DNA from: JAJPHC01 sp035255945
GTDB lineage: Bacteria; Acidobacteriota; Thermoanaerobaculia; Gp7-AA8
Reading direction: 5' to 3'
Length of the DNA: 30,960 nucleotides
Assembly: GCA_035255945.1 (NCBI GenBank)
Contig: DATEZA010000331.1
Location: forward strand, 1-30,960
The position numbers were made by a program, and so were the translations under genes. Below the pieces are notes generated by a model. That model searched no databases and was not told the origin of the DNA. It saw nothing but the letters and a program-made list of their open reading frames with translations. Of the stretch, positions 6,654 through 13,042 are shown in pieces (position 1 is the first letter of the stretch; each line of letters starts with the position of its first letter).

Positions 6654-7976
6654 TCACAGGCCGTCGTAGTTCGAATATCCGCGCTGGCCCCAGTAATCGG
6701 CCGGCTCCTCGCGCGAGTACGCGATGCGCGTGATCGCCTTGATGTTCTTCAGCCCGAGCTTCATCGGCACGACCAGTCGCAGCGGCGCACCATGCGCGAT
6801 CGACAGCGGCGCGCCGTCGTGATGCGTCGCGAGCAGCGTCTGCGCGTGTCGCGCGGTGTCGAGATCGATCGACACGTAGTACGGATCGGGATTGCCGCGC
6901 CAGTCGAGATTCACATCCGAAATGAGATAGGCCCAGCGCGCGCCGGGCATTGGCGGATACGCAGCGAGAAAATCCGCGAATCGCAATCCGCCCCACCACG
7001 CGATCGCGCTCCAGCCTTCAACACAAACGAGCCGCGTGACCTGCTCATGACGTGCGAAGCGCAGCAGATCCTCGAGACGCAGCTCCGCATCCGATGACGC
7101 GAGACCCGACACTTTCAACGTCCACGTCCCGAGGTACTCCGGTCCCGGCGTCTTGCCTTCGTAGTTGTTCTTCAGCGGCGTCACATCGCGCTTCGAATAC
7201 GTCCGCACGCTGCGCGTCGGCGAATACAGCGCCTCGGCCACGTAATCGTCGAACGTCAGCATGCTGCGCGGATAGCGTCCGCGTTTGAACATGCGGAAGC
7301 CGACGAGCGACGCGACGACGCCTGCACCGAGGAGGAGAAAATCGCGGCGAGCGTGATCGATGGTGACCATCGAGCGGAACGTCTGCCAGCCGTCGACGAT
7401 CACCAGAATCACATGCGGAATCACGAATATGACGAAGTACCACATCGTCCAGAAGTGCACGATGCGCGCGCCGTCGTACGAGCCGAAGAGGCGCTCCAGC
7501 CACCAGAACTGCACCGGCTTGTGCATCGCCCAGCCGCTCGCCACCGCGATGACTCCGAAGATCGGAATCGACAGATACGCCGCGCGCTGCAGCGCGTTGT
7601 ACTTTGTCGTGATGACGGGATGTTGTTTGTCGATGCGCGTGTAGTAGCGGACCATCGCGAGTTGTTCGCGAACATCGCCGCGCCGCGGCAGGAGCGCCTT
7701 CCATCCACCGCCGAGGAGCGCGCCGATCACGTACAAAACACCGCACAGCATGAAGAGATACGCGAAGAGCCAGTGCAGCCCGAGCGCGATCGCCAGGATC
7801 TGCCGTCCGAATGAGAAACGGTCGTAGAACCAGGGCGGAAATCCGCGGCCGTACACCGGCGCGGCCCAGTAAATCGAGAGGCCCGACATGATGAGCCCGA
7901 TCAGCACGGGCAACATCAGCCAGTGCGTGATGCGGACGAGCGCGTGATGCGTTTTCGCTTCCGTGACTTCTGGCAT
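6654..7976 (-). CDS. Fusion of membrane cytochrome b with sulfite-oxidase-family molybdopterin domain
   Basis: In this 440-residue protein, residues 1-200 hold four membrane helices of the cytochrome b561/formate dehydrogenase gamma type, with likely heme-ligand histidines H18, H68, H174 and H188. Residues 208-230 (ARRDFLLLGAGVVASLVGF) look like a twin-arginine signal embedded inside the protein and would form a fifth helix. Residues 280-440 form a sulfite-oxidase/MsrP-like Moco domain, with Cys318 in LVCVEGWS as the probable molybdenum ligand and a typical ending (ADYWGQRGYSNYDGL). In bacteria MsrP and its heme partner MsrQ are separate proteins that repair methionine sulfoxide in the envelope; this protein joins two comparable functions. 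The substrate is unknown and could be sulfite or another S- or N-oxide. The start codon lies 22 bp from the divergent pilT-like gene. Confidence 0.85.
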   Translation of the reverse strand: MPEVTEAKTHHALVRITHWLMLPVLIGLIMSGLSIYWAAPVYGRGFPPWFYDRFSFGRQILAIALGLHWLFAYLFMLCGVLYVIGALLGGGWKALLPRRGDVREQLAMVRYYTRIDKQHPVITTKYNALQRAAYLSIPIFGVIAVASGWAMHKPVQFWWLERLFGSYDGARIVHFWTMWYFVIFVIPHVILVIVDGWQTFRSMVTIDHARRDFLLLGAGVVASLVGFRMFKRGRYPRSMLTFDDYVAEALYSPTRSVRTYSKRDVTPLKNNYEGKTPGPEYLGTWTLKVSGLASSDAELRLEDLLRFARHEQVTRLVCVEGWSAIAWWGGLRFADFLAAYPPMPGARWAYLISDVNLDWRGNPDPYYVSIDLDTARHAQTLLATHHDGAPLSIAHGAPLRLVVPMKLGLKNIKAITRIAYSREEPADYWGQRGYSNYDGL

Positions 7977-7982
7977 GGTTCG

Positions 7983-7992
7983 TTCGTAAACA
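7983..7992. promoter_or_regulatory. Possible overlapping divergent -10 elements between the Moco fusion and pilT
   Basis: Only 22 bp separate the two start codons. TAAACA (7987-7992, plus) lies six bases before the pilT ATG. TACGAA (7983-7988 read on minus) lies six bases before the other ATG. The two hexamers overlap by two bases. Both deviate from TANNNT at the last position, so this is a weaker case than 15790-15799. Confidence 0.4.
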
Positions 7993-7998
7993 GCGAGT

Positions 7999-9180
7999 AT
8001 GAAGAAGCTGATGCGCGACCCGGACCTCGATCAACTCGTCGAGGAGCTCAACCGTACCGAGACTCCGCGGCCGCGTGCCGTCGAGGATGTTCCCGTCGCG
8101 GCCCCTCCGTCAACCGTGCCCGAGGGAAGCGCGTTCGAGGCGCTGCTGGCGGAGATGGTCGAGCGCAAGGCGAGCGACCTTCTTTTGATGTCGGGGACTC
8201 CGCCGGTGTTTCGCATCAACGGAAGACTGCAGCAGTCGGAGCGCGATCCCTTCAGCGCGGAGGAGGTACGCGTCCTCCTCGCGCCGTTCGTCTCCGGAAA
8301 ACTGCGGGACCGGATCGAAAACGAAGGCGCGGCCGATCTCTCGCTGCGCGCGACCGGCATGCGCTTCCGCATCAATGTGCATCGCCAGCGCGGCACGTTT
8401 GCGGCGTCGGTGCGTGCGCTGCCGACGACCGTTCCGACTCTCGCGCAACTCGAACTTCCGCAGTCCCTCGCGGAGCTGATGAAGCCGACGCGCGGGCTCG
8501 TGCTCGTCTGCGGACCGACCGGCTCCGGCAAAACGACGACCCTCGCCGCGCTCATTGGCGAGATCAATCGCAGCTCTGCGCGGCACATCATCACCATCGA
8601 AGACCCGATCGAGTACGAGCATCGCAACGCGAGCTCGATCATCGAGCAGGTCGAAGTCGGACGTGACACGCCGACGTTCGCATCGGCCTTGCGTTCGGCG
8701 CTGCGGCAGGATCCCGACGTGATCCTCGTCGGTGAGATGCGCGATCTCGAAACCGTGTCGACCGCGCTGACCGCCGCTGAGACCGGACATCTGATCCTGG
8801 CGACGTTGCACACCAGCGACGCCGCGCAGGCGATCCATCGCATCGTCGACGTCTTTCCGCCGCAACAGCAGATGCAGATCCGCCATCAGCTTGCCCTCAG
8901 TCTCAACGCGATCGTCTGTCAGCACCTCGTGCCGAAGTCGGACGGCAGCGGACGCGCGGCGGCGGTCGAGGTGCTGCTGGCGAATCACGCGGTGCGCAAT
9001 CACATCCGGAACGAGAAGCTGCAGAACCTCATCACCGAGATCACACTCGGCAAGCGTCAGGGCATGATCTCGCTCGAGGATTCGCTGGCGACGCTCGTAC
9101 GGCGCGGCGCGATCACGCCGGAAGATGCGAGAATTCGCGCGCCGCGTCCCGATGAGCTGGAATCGTTACTGCGCCGTTAG
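7999..9180 (+). CDS. PilT/PilU-type pilus retraction ATPase (copy 1)
   Basis: This 393-residue AAA+ family ATPase is of the type that powers type IV pilus retraction at the cell base. The N-terminal PilT domain begins with RKASDLLLMSGTPPVFRING. Walker A is GPTGSGKTTT (from residue 172). Next come the Asp box IITIEDPIEYEH, the Walker B region DVILVGEMRDLET, and the His box GHLILATLHTSDA. AVRNHIRNEK corresponds to the AIRNLIRE motif of PilT. An unusual acidic, proline-containing tail of about 50 residues precedes the PilT core. An alternative ATG at 8011 would remove four residues. No other pilus gene is in view. The 3' end overlaps the glycosyltransferase gene, suggesting a shared transcript. 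It differs clearly from copy 2 at 13043, as PilT and PilU do. Confidence 0.93.
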   Translation: MKKLMRDPDLDQLVEELNRTETPRPRAVEDVPVAAPPSTVPEGSAFEALLAEMVERKASDLLLMSGTPPVFRINGRLQQSERDPFSAEEVRVLLAPFVSGKLRDRIENEGAADLSLRATGMRFRINVHRQRGTFAASVRALPTTVPTLAQLELPQSLAELMKPTRGLVLVCGPTGSGKTTTLAALIGEINRSSARHIITIEDPIEYEHRNASSIIEQVEVGRDTPTFASALRSALRQDPDVILVGEMRDLETVSTALTAAETGHLILATLHTSDAAQAIHRIVDVFPPQQQMQIRHQLALSLNAIVCQHLVPKSDGSGRAAAVEVLLANHAVRNHIRNEKLQNLITEITLGKRQGMISLEDSLATLVRRGAITPEDARIRAPRPDELESLLRR

Positions 9181-10444
9181 CTTCGTTTTCGCCTTCGCGC
9201 TCGCCGCGCATCTCGCGTATTTCGCCGCCAGCAACGGCGATTTTTTCTATCCCGACTCGGCGACGTATCTCGTTCCCGCGCACAACCTCGAGCATGGACT
9301 CGGCTTCGTCGACGCGATGCATCGGCCGGAGACGATCCGCACGCCTGGCTATCCGCTCTTTCTGATCCTCACGCGCAATGCGGTTGCGGCCGTGCTCGTG
9401 CAGCATCTGCTCGCGGCGCTGCTTGCAGTCGCTGTGTTTTTCGTAGCGGAACGATGGGGCAATCGCAGAACTGCGTGGATCGCCGCGTTGCTCTTCATCG
9501 TCGACACGCCGACGATTCATTACGCGAACAAAGTGTTGAGCGAGACGCTCTTCACGGTCGTTTTCTTCGCGATCGTCGTGGCCTCCCGTCATCCCGAGCG
9601 TAGTCGAGGGACCTGGGGGGGAGGGTGGCGCGCCGCCGCCCTCCCAGGTCCCTCGACTGCGCTCGGGATGACGGTGGGCGTGCTCGTCCTCATCCGTCCG
9701 GTCGCAATTCTCTGGTTCGTCGTCATCGCGCTCTTCATTCGTCCGCGCAAGGCGATGATCGCGTTCGTCATCTCCGCGCTCCTCCTTCCGGTCGCGTGGG
9801 GCGTGCGCAATCGCGCGAAGACCGGCGTCTTCACCATCGCCTCCGTCGCCGGCACGAACATGCTGATGTATCGCGCCGCGGGCGCACTCGCGATCATGGA
9901 CGATTACGAATTCCCCGACGCGCTCGCCGATCGCCAGCGCGAACTGCTCGACGAAGCGCAGGCACTCATCGAGCGCGAAGAGCACGTCCCCGACGCCACC
10001 GAGCTTCCCCACGCCGTCCAGGCGAAGTACTACGGCTCCCTCGGACGCCGCATCTTTCTGCAGCACCCGCCCGGCGCGTTCTTCATCACGCTGCGCGGCA
10101 TCGAGATGAACGTCTTCGACAGCGACGCCGACTCGATGCAGATCGTCAGCCGCGTGCCTGAATCGATCGTGATGATGACCATCGATGCCTTCACGCACAT
10201 CGAGTTTCTGCTCGCGATCGCCGGACTGTTCGTGATGTGGAAACGCAATCGCGAGCTCGCGCTCTTCATCGCGCTGACGCTGCTCTACTTCATCGTCATC
10301 AGCGCCGGCGGCGAATCGGAAGCGCGCTTCCGCGTCCCACTCATGCCGCTCTACGCGATCTGCGCGGCCTTCGCCATCTCCGGCGCTTCGATGACGCGCA
10401 CGCCCGACGACGGCGGACGCTCGATCGCATCGACGAGCGCGTGA
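9125..10444 (+). CDS. Polytopic GT39/ArnT-like glycosyltransferase with in-frame palindromic insertion
   Basis: This 439-residue membrane protein has about ten hydrophobic helices and two motifs typical of polyprenyl-phosphate-dependent (GT39/PMT, ArnT-like) transferases: an acidic loop after the first helix (FFYPDSATYL) and RTPGYPLF. Such enzymes move a sugar from a lipid carrier to protein or lipid on the outer face of the inner membrane. The acceptor is unknown; pilin glycosylation would fit the pilT overlap, but this is inference. Codons 155-183 are exactly one palindromic repeat (RHPERSRGTWGGG...), between two hydrophobic segments. ATG 9125 has GGAAG directly before it; ATG 9152 is an alternative. 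It overlaps pilT by 56 bases at its 5' end and runs convergently 94 bases into the epimerase gene at its 3' end. Confidence 0.82.
   Translation: MREFARRVPMSWNRYCAVSFVFAFALAAHLAYFAASNGDFFYPDSATYLVPAHNLEHGLGFVDAMHRPETIRTPGYPLFLILTRNAVAAVLVQHLLAALLAVAVFFVAERWGNRRTAWIAALLFIVDTPTIHYANKVLSETLFTVVFFAIVVASRHPERSRGTWGGGWRAAALPGPSTALGMTVGVLVLIRPVAILWFVVIALFIRPRKAMIAFVISALLLPVAWGVRNRAKTGVFTIASVAGTNMLMYRAAGALAIMDDYEFPDALADRQRELLDEAQALIEREEHVPDATELPHAVQAKYYGSLGRRIFLQHPPGAFFITLRGIEMNVFDSDADSMQIVSRVPESIVMMTIDAFTHIEFLLAIAGLFVMWKRNRELALFIALTLLYFIVISAGGESEARFRVPLMPLYAICAAFAISGASMTRTPDDGGRSIASTSA
9587..9673. repeat. Palindromic repeat of exactly 87 bp inserted in frame in the glycosyltransferase gene
   Basis: Termini are CGTCATCCCGAGCG and CGCTCGGGATGACG, matching the intergenic element at 6538-6642 nearly base for base in the arms. 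Its length is 29 codons and it begins on a codon boundary, so the reading frame is kept. The encoded peptide is Arg/Gly/Pro-rich and unlike the hydrophobic residues on both sides. Confidence 0.88.
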
Positions 10445-11004
10445 ATCACCTTGCGCAGCGGCACCGGATAGAGACGCCGCGCGGTGTCGCGGCTCGCCGG
10501 TGAGAGCATCGCGAGCCAGTAGAGCGGCAGGATCAGATATGGCCAGCGATGGCCTTCGCCCAGAACGTACCAGGGACGGATGAACGTGGCGGGAAGAGTG
10601 GTGGAGCGGATGAGACGCTCGCCTTCCGCGCGCACCGCGACGTACTCGCGCATGATCGGCGCCGGTTGCGCGACGCTGAGGTAGACGAAGTGCCGGACGT
10701 TCGCCCGTTTCGCCGCATCGACCGATTGCGTGACCGACACGAGATCGATCGAACGGAACTCCGCCGCCTTCGCCGGCGATGGATGCGCGACGCCGACCAG
10801 CTGCACGAACGTATCCGACGGCGCGATCTGATCGATGAACGTCGACGCATCGAGCGCGTTGCCGCGAATCGCCACCGCGCCGCGTGCGAGCTTTGTCTCC
10901 GAGCCGGCACGCACGAGCGCGCGCACCACGTGACCACGCGCAAGCAGCGTAGGAACGAGGTTTCGACCAATGTAACCGGTGGCGCCGGTCATGAATACGT
11001 TCAT
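10351..11004 (-). CDS. NAD(P)-binding epimerase/NmrA-like atypical SDR (copy 1)
   Basis: The 217-residue product begins MNVFMTGATGYIGRNL, the GxxGxxG dinucleotide-binding motif of extended and atypical short-chain dehydrogenases. The middle part has VRHFVYLSV, where the usual catalytic Tyr-x-x-x-Lys is not evident, so a reductase, quinone-reductase-like or regulatory role is possible. The C-terminus has hydrophobic segments (YLILPLYWLAMLSP), as in membrane-associated members. The start is set at ATG 11004 because it lies four residues before the nucleotide motif; in-frame codons up to 11046 would overlap the divergent gene. Only 16 bp separate it from the PQQ dehydrogenase start. Its last 94 bases overlap the glycosyltransferase gene on the other strand. 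Confidence 0.8.
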   Translation of the reverse strand: MNVFMTGATGYIGRNLVPTLLARGHVVRALVRAGSETKLARGAVAIRGNALDASTFIDQIAPSDTFVQLVGVAHPSPAKAAEFRSIDLVSVTQSVDAAKRANVRHFVYLSVAQPAPIMREYVAVRAEGERLIRSTTLPATFIRPWYVLGEGHRWPYLILPLYWLAMLSPASRDTARRLYPVPLRKVIHALVDAIERPPSSGVRVIEAPEMAKAAQIA

Positions 11005-11008
11005 CGGC

Positions 11009-11015
11009 GAGAATA
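11009..11015. promoter_or_regulatory. Overlapping divergent -10 candidates between epimerase 1 and the sugar dehydrogenase
   Basis: On the minus strand TATTCT (11010-11015) lies five bases before ATG 11004. On the plus strand GAGAAT (11009-11014) lies six bases before ATG 11021. The two occupy nearly the same base pairs in a 16-bp intergenic space. The plus-strand hexamer is a poor match, and a weak GGCGAG ribosome site is also possible there. Confidence 0.4.
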
Positions 11016-11020
11016 CGGTC

Positions 11021-12214
11021 ATGATCAGCAAGCGGTTCATCCTCATCGTTTTTCTGCTGATTCGGTGCGGCGCCGACGCGCAATCGCCTCCGCCGCCACA
11101 ACGCGCCGGTGCGCATCACGACGTCCGTCCCGATCCGCTTGCAAAACCGTACGCGACGCGCAGCGCCGGCAATCCGTCCTCGATCATCAAACGTCCCGCG
11201 AACGCGCAACTGCAGCTCCCGCCCGGATTTCACATCGCCGTCTACGCAGAAGGATTCGATGAGCCGCGCAACATGGCGCTCGCGCCGAACGGCGATGTCT
11301 TCGTGGCCGAGACTGCGGGCGGCCGCATCTCCATCGTTCGCGGCACGCATCGTTACATCTACGCGTCGGGACTCGACGGTCCGTTCGGACTCGCATTCAG
11401 AAGCGGCTTTCTCTACGTCGGCGAAGAATCGGCGGTCATTCGTTTTCCGTACGCGCCGGGCGACACGGGGGCGCGCGGGAAAGCGCAGCACATCGCGACG
11501 CTGCCATCCGGCGGACACTCCACGCGCAACGTGATCTTCAGCCGCGACGGCTCGAAGCTCTACGTCGCCGTCGGCTCGGAGGACAACGTCAACATCGAGC
11601 GCGACCCGATCCGCGCGGCGATCACCGAGATGCGTCCCGACGGCTCCGCATCGCGTGTCTTCGCGAGCGGCTTGCGCAATCCGGTCGGACTCGCGCTCGA
11701 GCCAACCAGCGGCGCGTTGTGGACCACGGTCAACGAACGCGATTCACTCGGCGACGAGCTCGTGCCCGATTACGTGACCGATGTCCGCGACGGCGCGTTC
11801 TACGGCTGGCCATACACGTACATCGGACTGCATCAGGATCCGCGGCTCGGGAAACGTCCCGACCTCGCACCGAAAACCGTCGTCCCTTCCCTCCTCATCG
11901 AATCGCACTCCGCGCCCCTCGGCCTGACCTTCTACACCGGCACGATGTTCCCGCCCGAGTACCGCGGTAATGCATTCGTCGCGCTGCACGGCTCGTGGAA
12001 TCGATCGACGCTCACCGGCTACAAAGTGATCAGCGTGCCGATGCGCAATGGACGTCCGGCAGGCGGCTACGATGACTTCGTCGTCGGATGGATCGCCGAC
12101 CCGCGCGGCAAAGTGTGGGGACGCCCGGTCGGACTCCTCGTGCTGCCCGATGGCTCGCTGCTGATTTCCGACGACGGTGGCGATCTCATCTGGCGCGTGA
12201 GCTACTCGAAGTAG
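11021..12214 (+). CDS. Secreted PQQ-type aldose sugar/sorbosone dehydrogenase, six-bladed beta-propeller
   Basis: The 397-residue protein has an N-terminal export signal (MISKRFILIVFLLIRCGADAQ). The body matches the soluble glucose/sorbosone dehydrogenase family: LPPGFHIAVYAEGFDEPRNM, APNGDVFVAE, GGHSTRNVIFSRDG, SGLRNPVGLALEPTSGALW, ERDSLGDELVPDY, FYGWPYTYIG and ALHGSWNRS. These enzymes oxidise sugars in the periplasm with pyrroloquinoline quinone and calcium; H in GGHSTRN and the GSWNR region correspond to cofactor-binding and active-site loops. No PQQ biosynthesis gene is in the window. ATG 11021 is chosen because it begins the signal peptide; the earlier in-frame ATG at 10979 would lie inside the divergent gene. 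Electrons might pass to c-type cytochromes, but no link is visible. Confidence 0.88.
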   Translation: MISKRFILIVFLLIRCGADAQSPPPPQRAGAHHDVRPDPLAKPYATRSAGNPSSIIKRPANAQLQLPPGFHIAVYAEGFDEPRNMALAPNGDVFVAETAGGRISIVRGTHRYIYASGLDGPFGLAFRSGFLYVGEESAVIRFPYAPGDTGARGKAQHIATLPSGGHSTRNVIFSRDGSKLYVAVGSEDNVNIERDPIRAAITEMRPDGSASRVFASGLRNPVGLALEPTSGALWTTVNERDSLGDELVPDYVTDVRDGAFYGWPYTYIGLHQDPRLGKRPDLAPKTVVPSLLIESHSAPLGLTFYTGTMFPPEYRGNAFVALHGSWNRSTLTGYKVISVPMRNGRPAGGYDDFVVGWIADPRGKVWGRPVGLLVLPDGSLLISDDGGDLIWRVSYSK

Positions 12215-12239
12215 CGTCGTTCTTGCATTTCTCTCTTTC

Positions 12240-12644
12240 ATGGAACAGCGAGAAAAATCACGCAATCCTCTGCGGCGAGTCGCACGTGCAGTGAAGAACG
12301 CGCTGACCCGTCATCACGAATCCGAACCGCAGCTCGCAGCTCAGCCTGCAGGCAAAAAGGAAGAGCATCGCGCGCGTCCGATGCAACGGCAGACCGACAT
12401 CGAAATGGACGCGCTGGCGAACGCCTACACTCCGACGCAGACCAGTCTCAAAGCACCGTTCCGCGCGACCGGCCGCGACCGGCAGAACGATCAGGAGCAC
12501 GGCCGCGGACCGGAGAACGATCGCTGGCGCGACGAAGATCGCCTCACGAACAAGTCGGGAGATCCGCGCATCGGCACGCACGGAAGGACGTACGAACCGA
12601 ACGAAACAGAAGGAGAGAGCGAATGGACCAGGACACGCCAATGA
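12240..12644 (+). CDS. Small, highly charged, probably disordered protein of unknown function
   Basis: The 134-residue product is almost free of hydrophobic residues and rich in Arg, Glu, Asp, Gln and Asn; no domain is recognised. A basic N-terminal helix (NPLRRVARAVKNALTRHH) is followed by an acidic and basic mixed tail with a DPRIGTHGRTYEPN segment. The composition recalls hydrophilins and desiccation-type proteins, but that is only a resemblance. Codons favour G or C at third positions as in neighbouring genes, which supports real coding. The gene starts 25 bases after the sugar dehydrogenase stop and its TGA overlaps the next gene, including an ATGA at 12641. I see no good ribosome site. 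The opposite-strand frame 12258-12641 is taken as a shadow. Confidence 0.6.
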   Translation: MEQREKSRNPLRRVARAVKNALTRHHESEPQLAAQPAGKKEEHRARPMQRQTDIEMDALANAYTPTQTSLKAPFRATGRDRQNDQEHGRGPENDRWRDEDRLTNKSGDPRIGTHGRTYEPNETEGESEWTRTRQ

Positions 12645-13018
12645 ACACCGGCTTCGGCAGCAACGCGGGATTCGGCAACACCGGCAGCACGGGCAGCACG
12701 GGCAATACAGGCTTCGGCAACACGAGCGGGAGTGATGTGTCGTCGTCCTCCGGCGTCTGCCCGACGTGCGGCCACAACGGGAAAGCGCTCGAGCAGTTTC
12801 TCGGGAAGCTCGGCATCAGCGACGACATGATCAACGGCCTCAAGTCGTCGCTCGACAATGTCGACATCGACGAGTACCTCAACACGGCCCGCGAGTACAT
12901 GCGCACCGGCGGCAACCGCGCCGTCTCGTATGCGAAGGAGCATCCGGGACAGGTCGCCGCGGGCGTGGCAGTGCTGGCGGTGGGAGCGGGGATGTTGATC
13001 AACTCGCTGCGCGAGTAG
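12623..13018 (+). CDS. Small protein: Gly/Asn/Ser-rich N-terminus, Cys-knuckle, C-terminal membrane anchor
   Basis: Residues 1-45 of 131 are a low-complexity tract of GFGN/STG repeats. Then comes a single zinc-knuckle-like CPTCGH, then a charged helical region (about 55-100). A hydrophobic C-terminal helix (QVAAGVAVLAVGAGMLINSL) ends with three charged residues. The helix-then-anchor architecture resembles ElaB/YqjD (DUF883-like) tail-anchored proteins that hold ribosomes or stress factors at the membrane; the Cys motif and Gly-rich head are not part of that family. ATG 12623 has a strong GGAGAG site seven bases upstream. The alternative ATG 12641 forms an ATGA overlap with the preceding gene. 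I do not recognise the protein. Confidence 0.75.
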   Translation: MDQDTPMNTGFGSNAGFGNTGSTGSTGNTGFGNTSGSDVSSSSGVCPTCGHNGKALEQFLGKLGISDDMINGLKSSLDNVDIDEYLNTAREYMRTGGNRAVSYAKEHPGQVAAGVAVLAVGAGMLINSLRE

Positions 13019-13030
13019 CGCGCCTCGCGC

Positions 13031-13036
13031 TATCCT
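13031..13036 (+). promoter_or_regulatory. TATCCT -10 candidate for a leaderless pilT transcript
   Basis: TATCCT lies exactly six bases before ATG 13043 and no Shine-Dalgarno sequence precedes the ATG. The geometry would put the transcription start on the start codon. The hexamer falls in the 24 bases between the previous stop and this start. Confidence 0.5.
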
Positions 13037-13042
13037 CGCGCA

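Noticed and set aside
9113..11518. About 800-codon minus-strand frame across glycosyltransferase, epimerase and sugar dehydrogenase
   Set aside because: It crosses three recognisable genes and has the Arg/Asp/Glu/His composition of a GC-rich antisense frame.
12258..12641. Minus-strand frame of 127 codons opposite the charged small protein
   Set aside because: It has some hydrophobic stretches but no start signal or family resemblance; the plus frame is better supported by codon use and overlap with the next gene. Some doubt remains.
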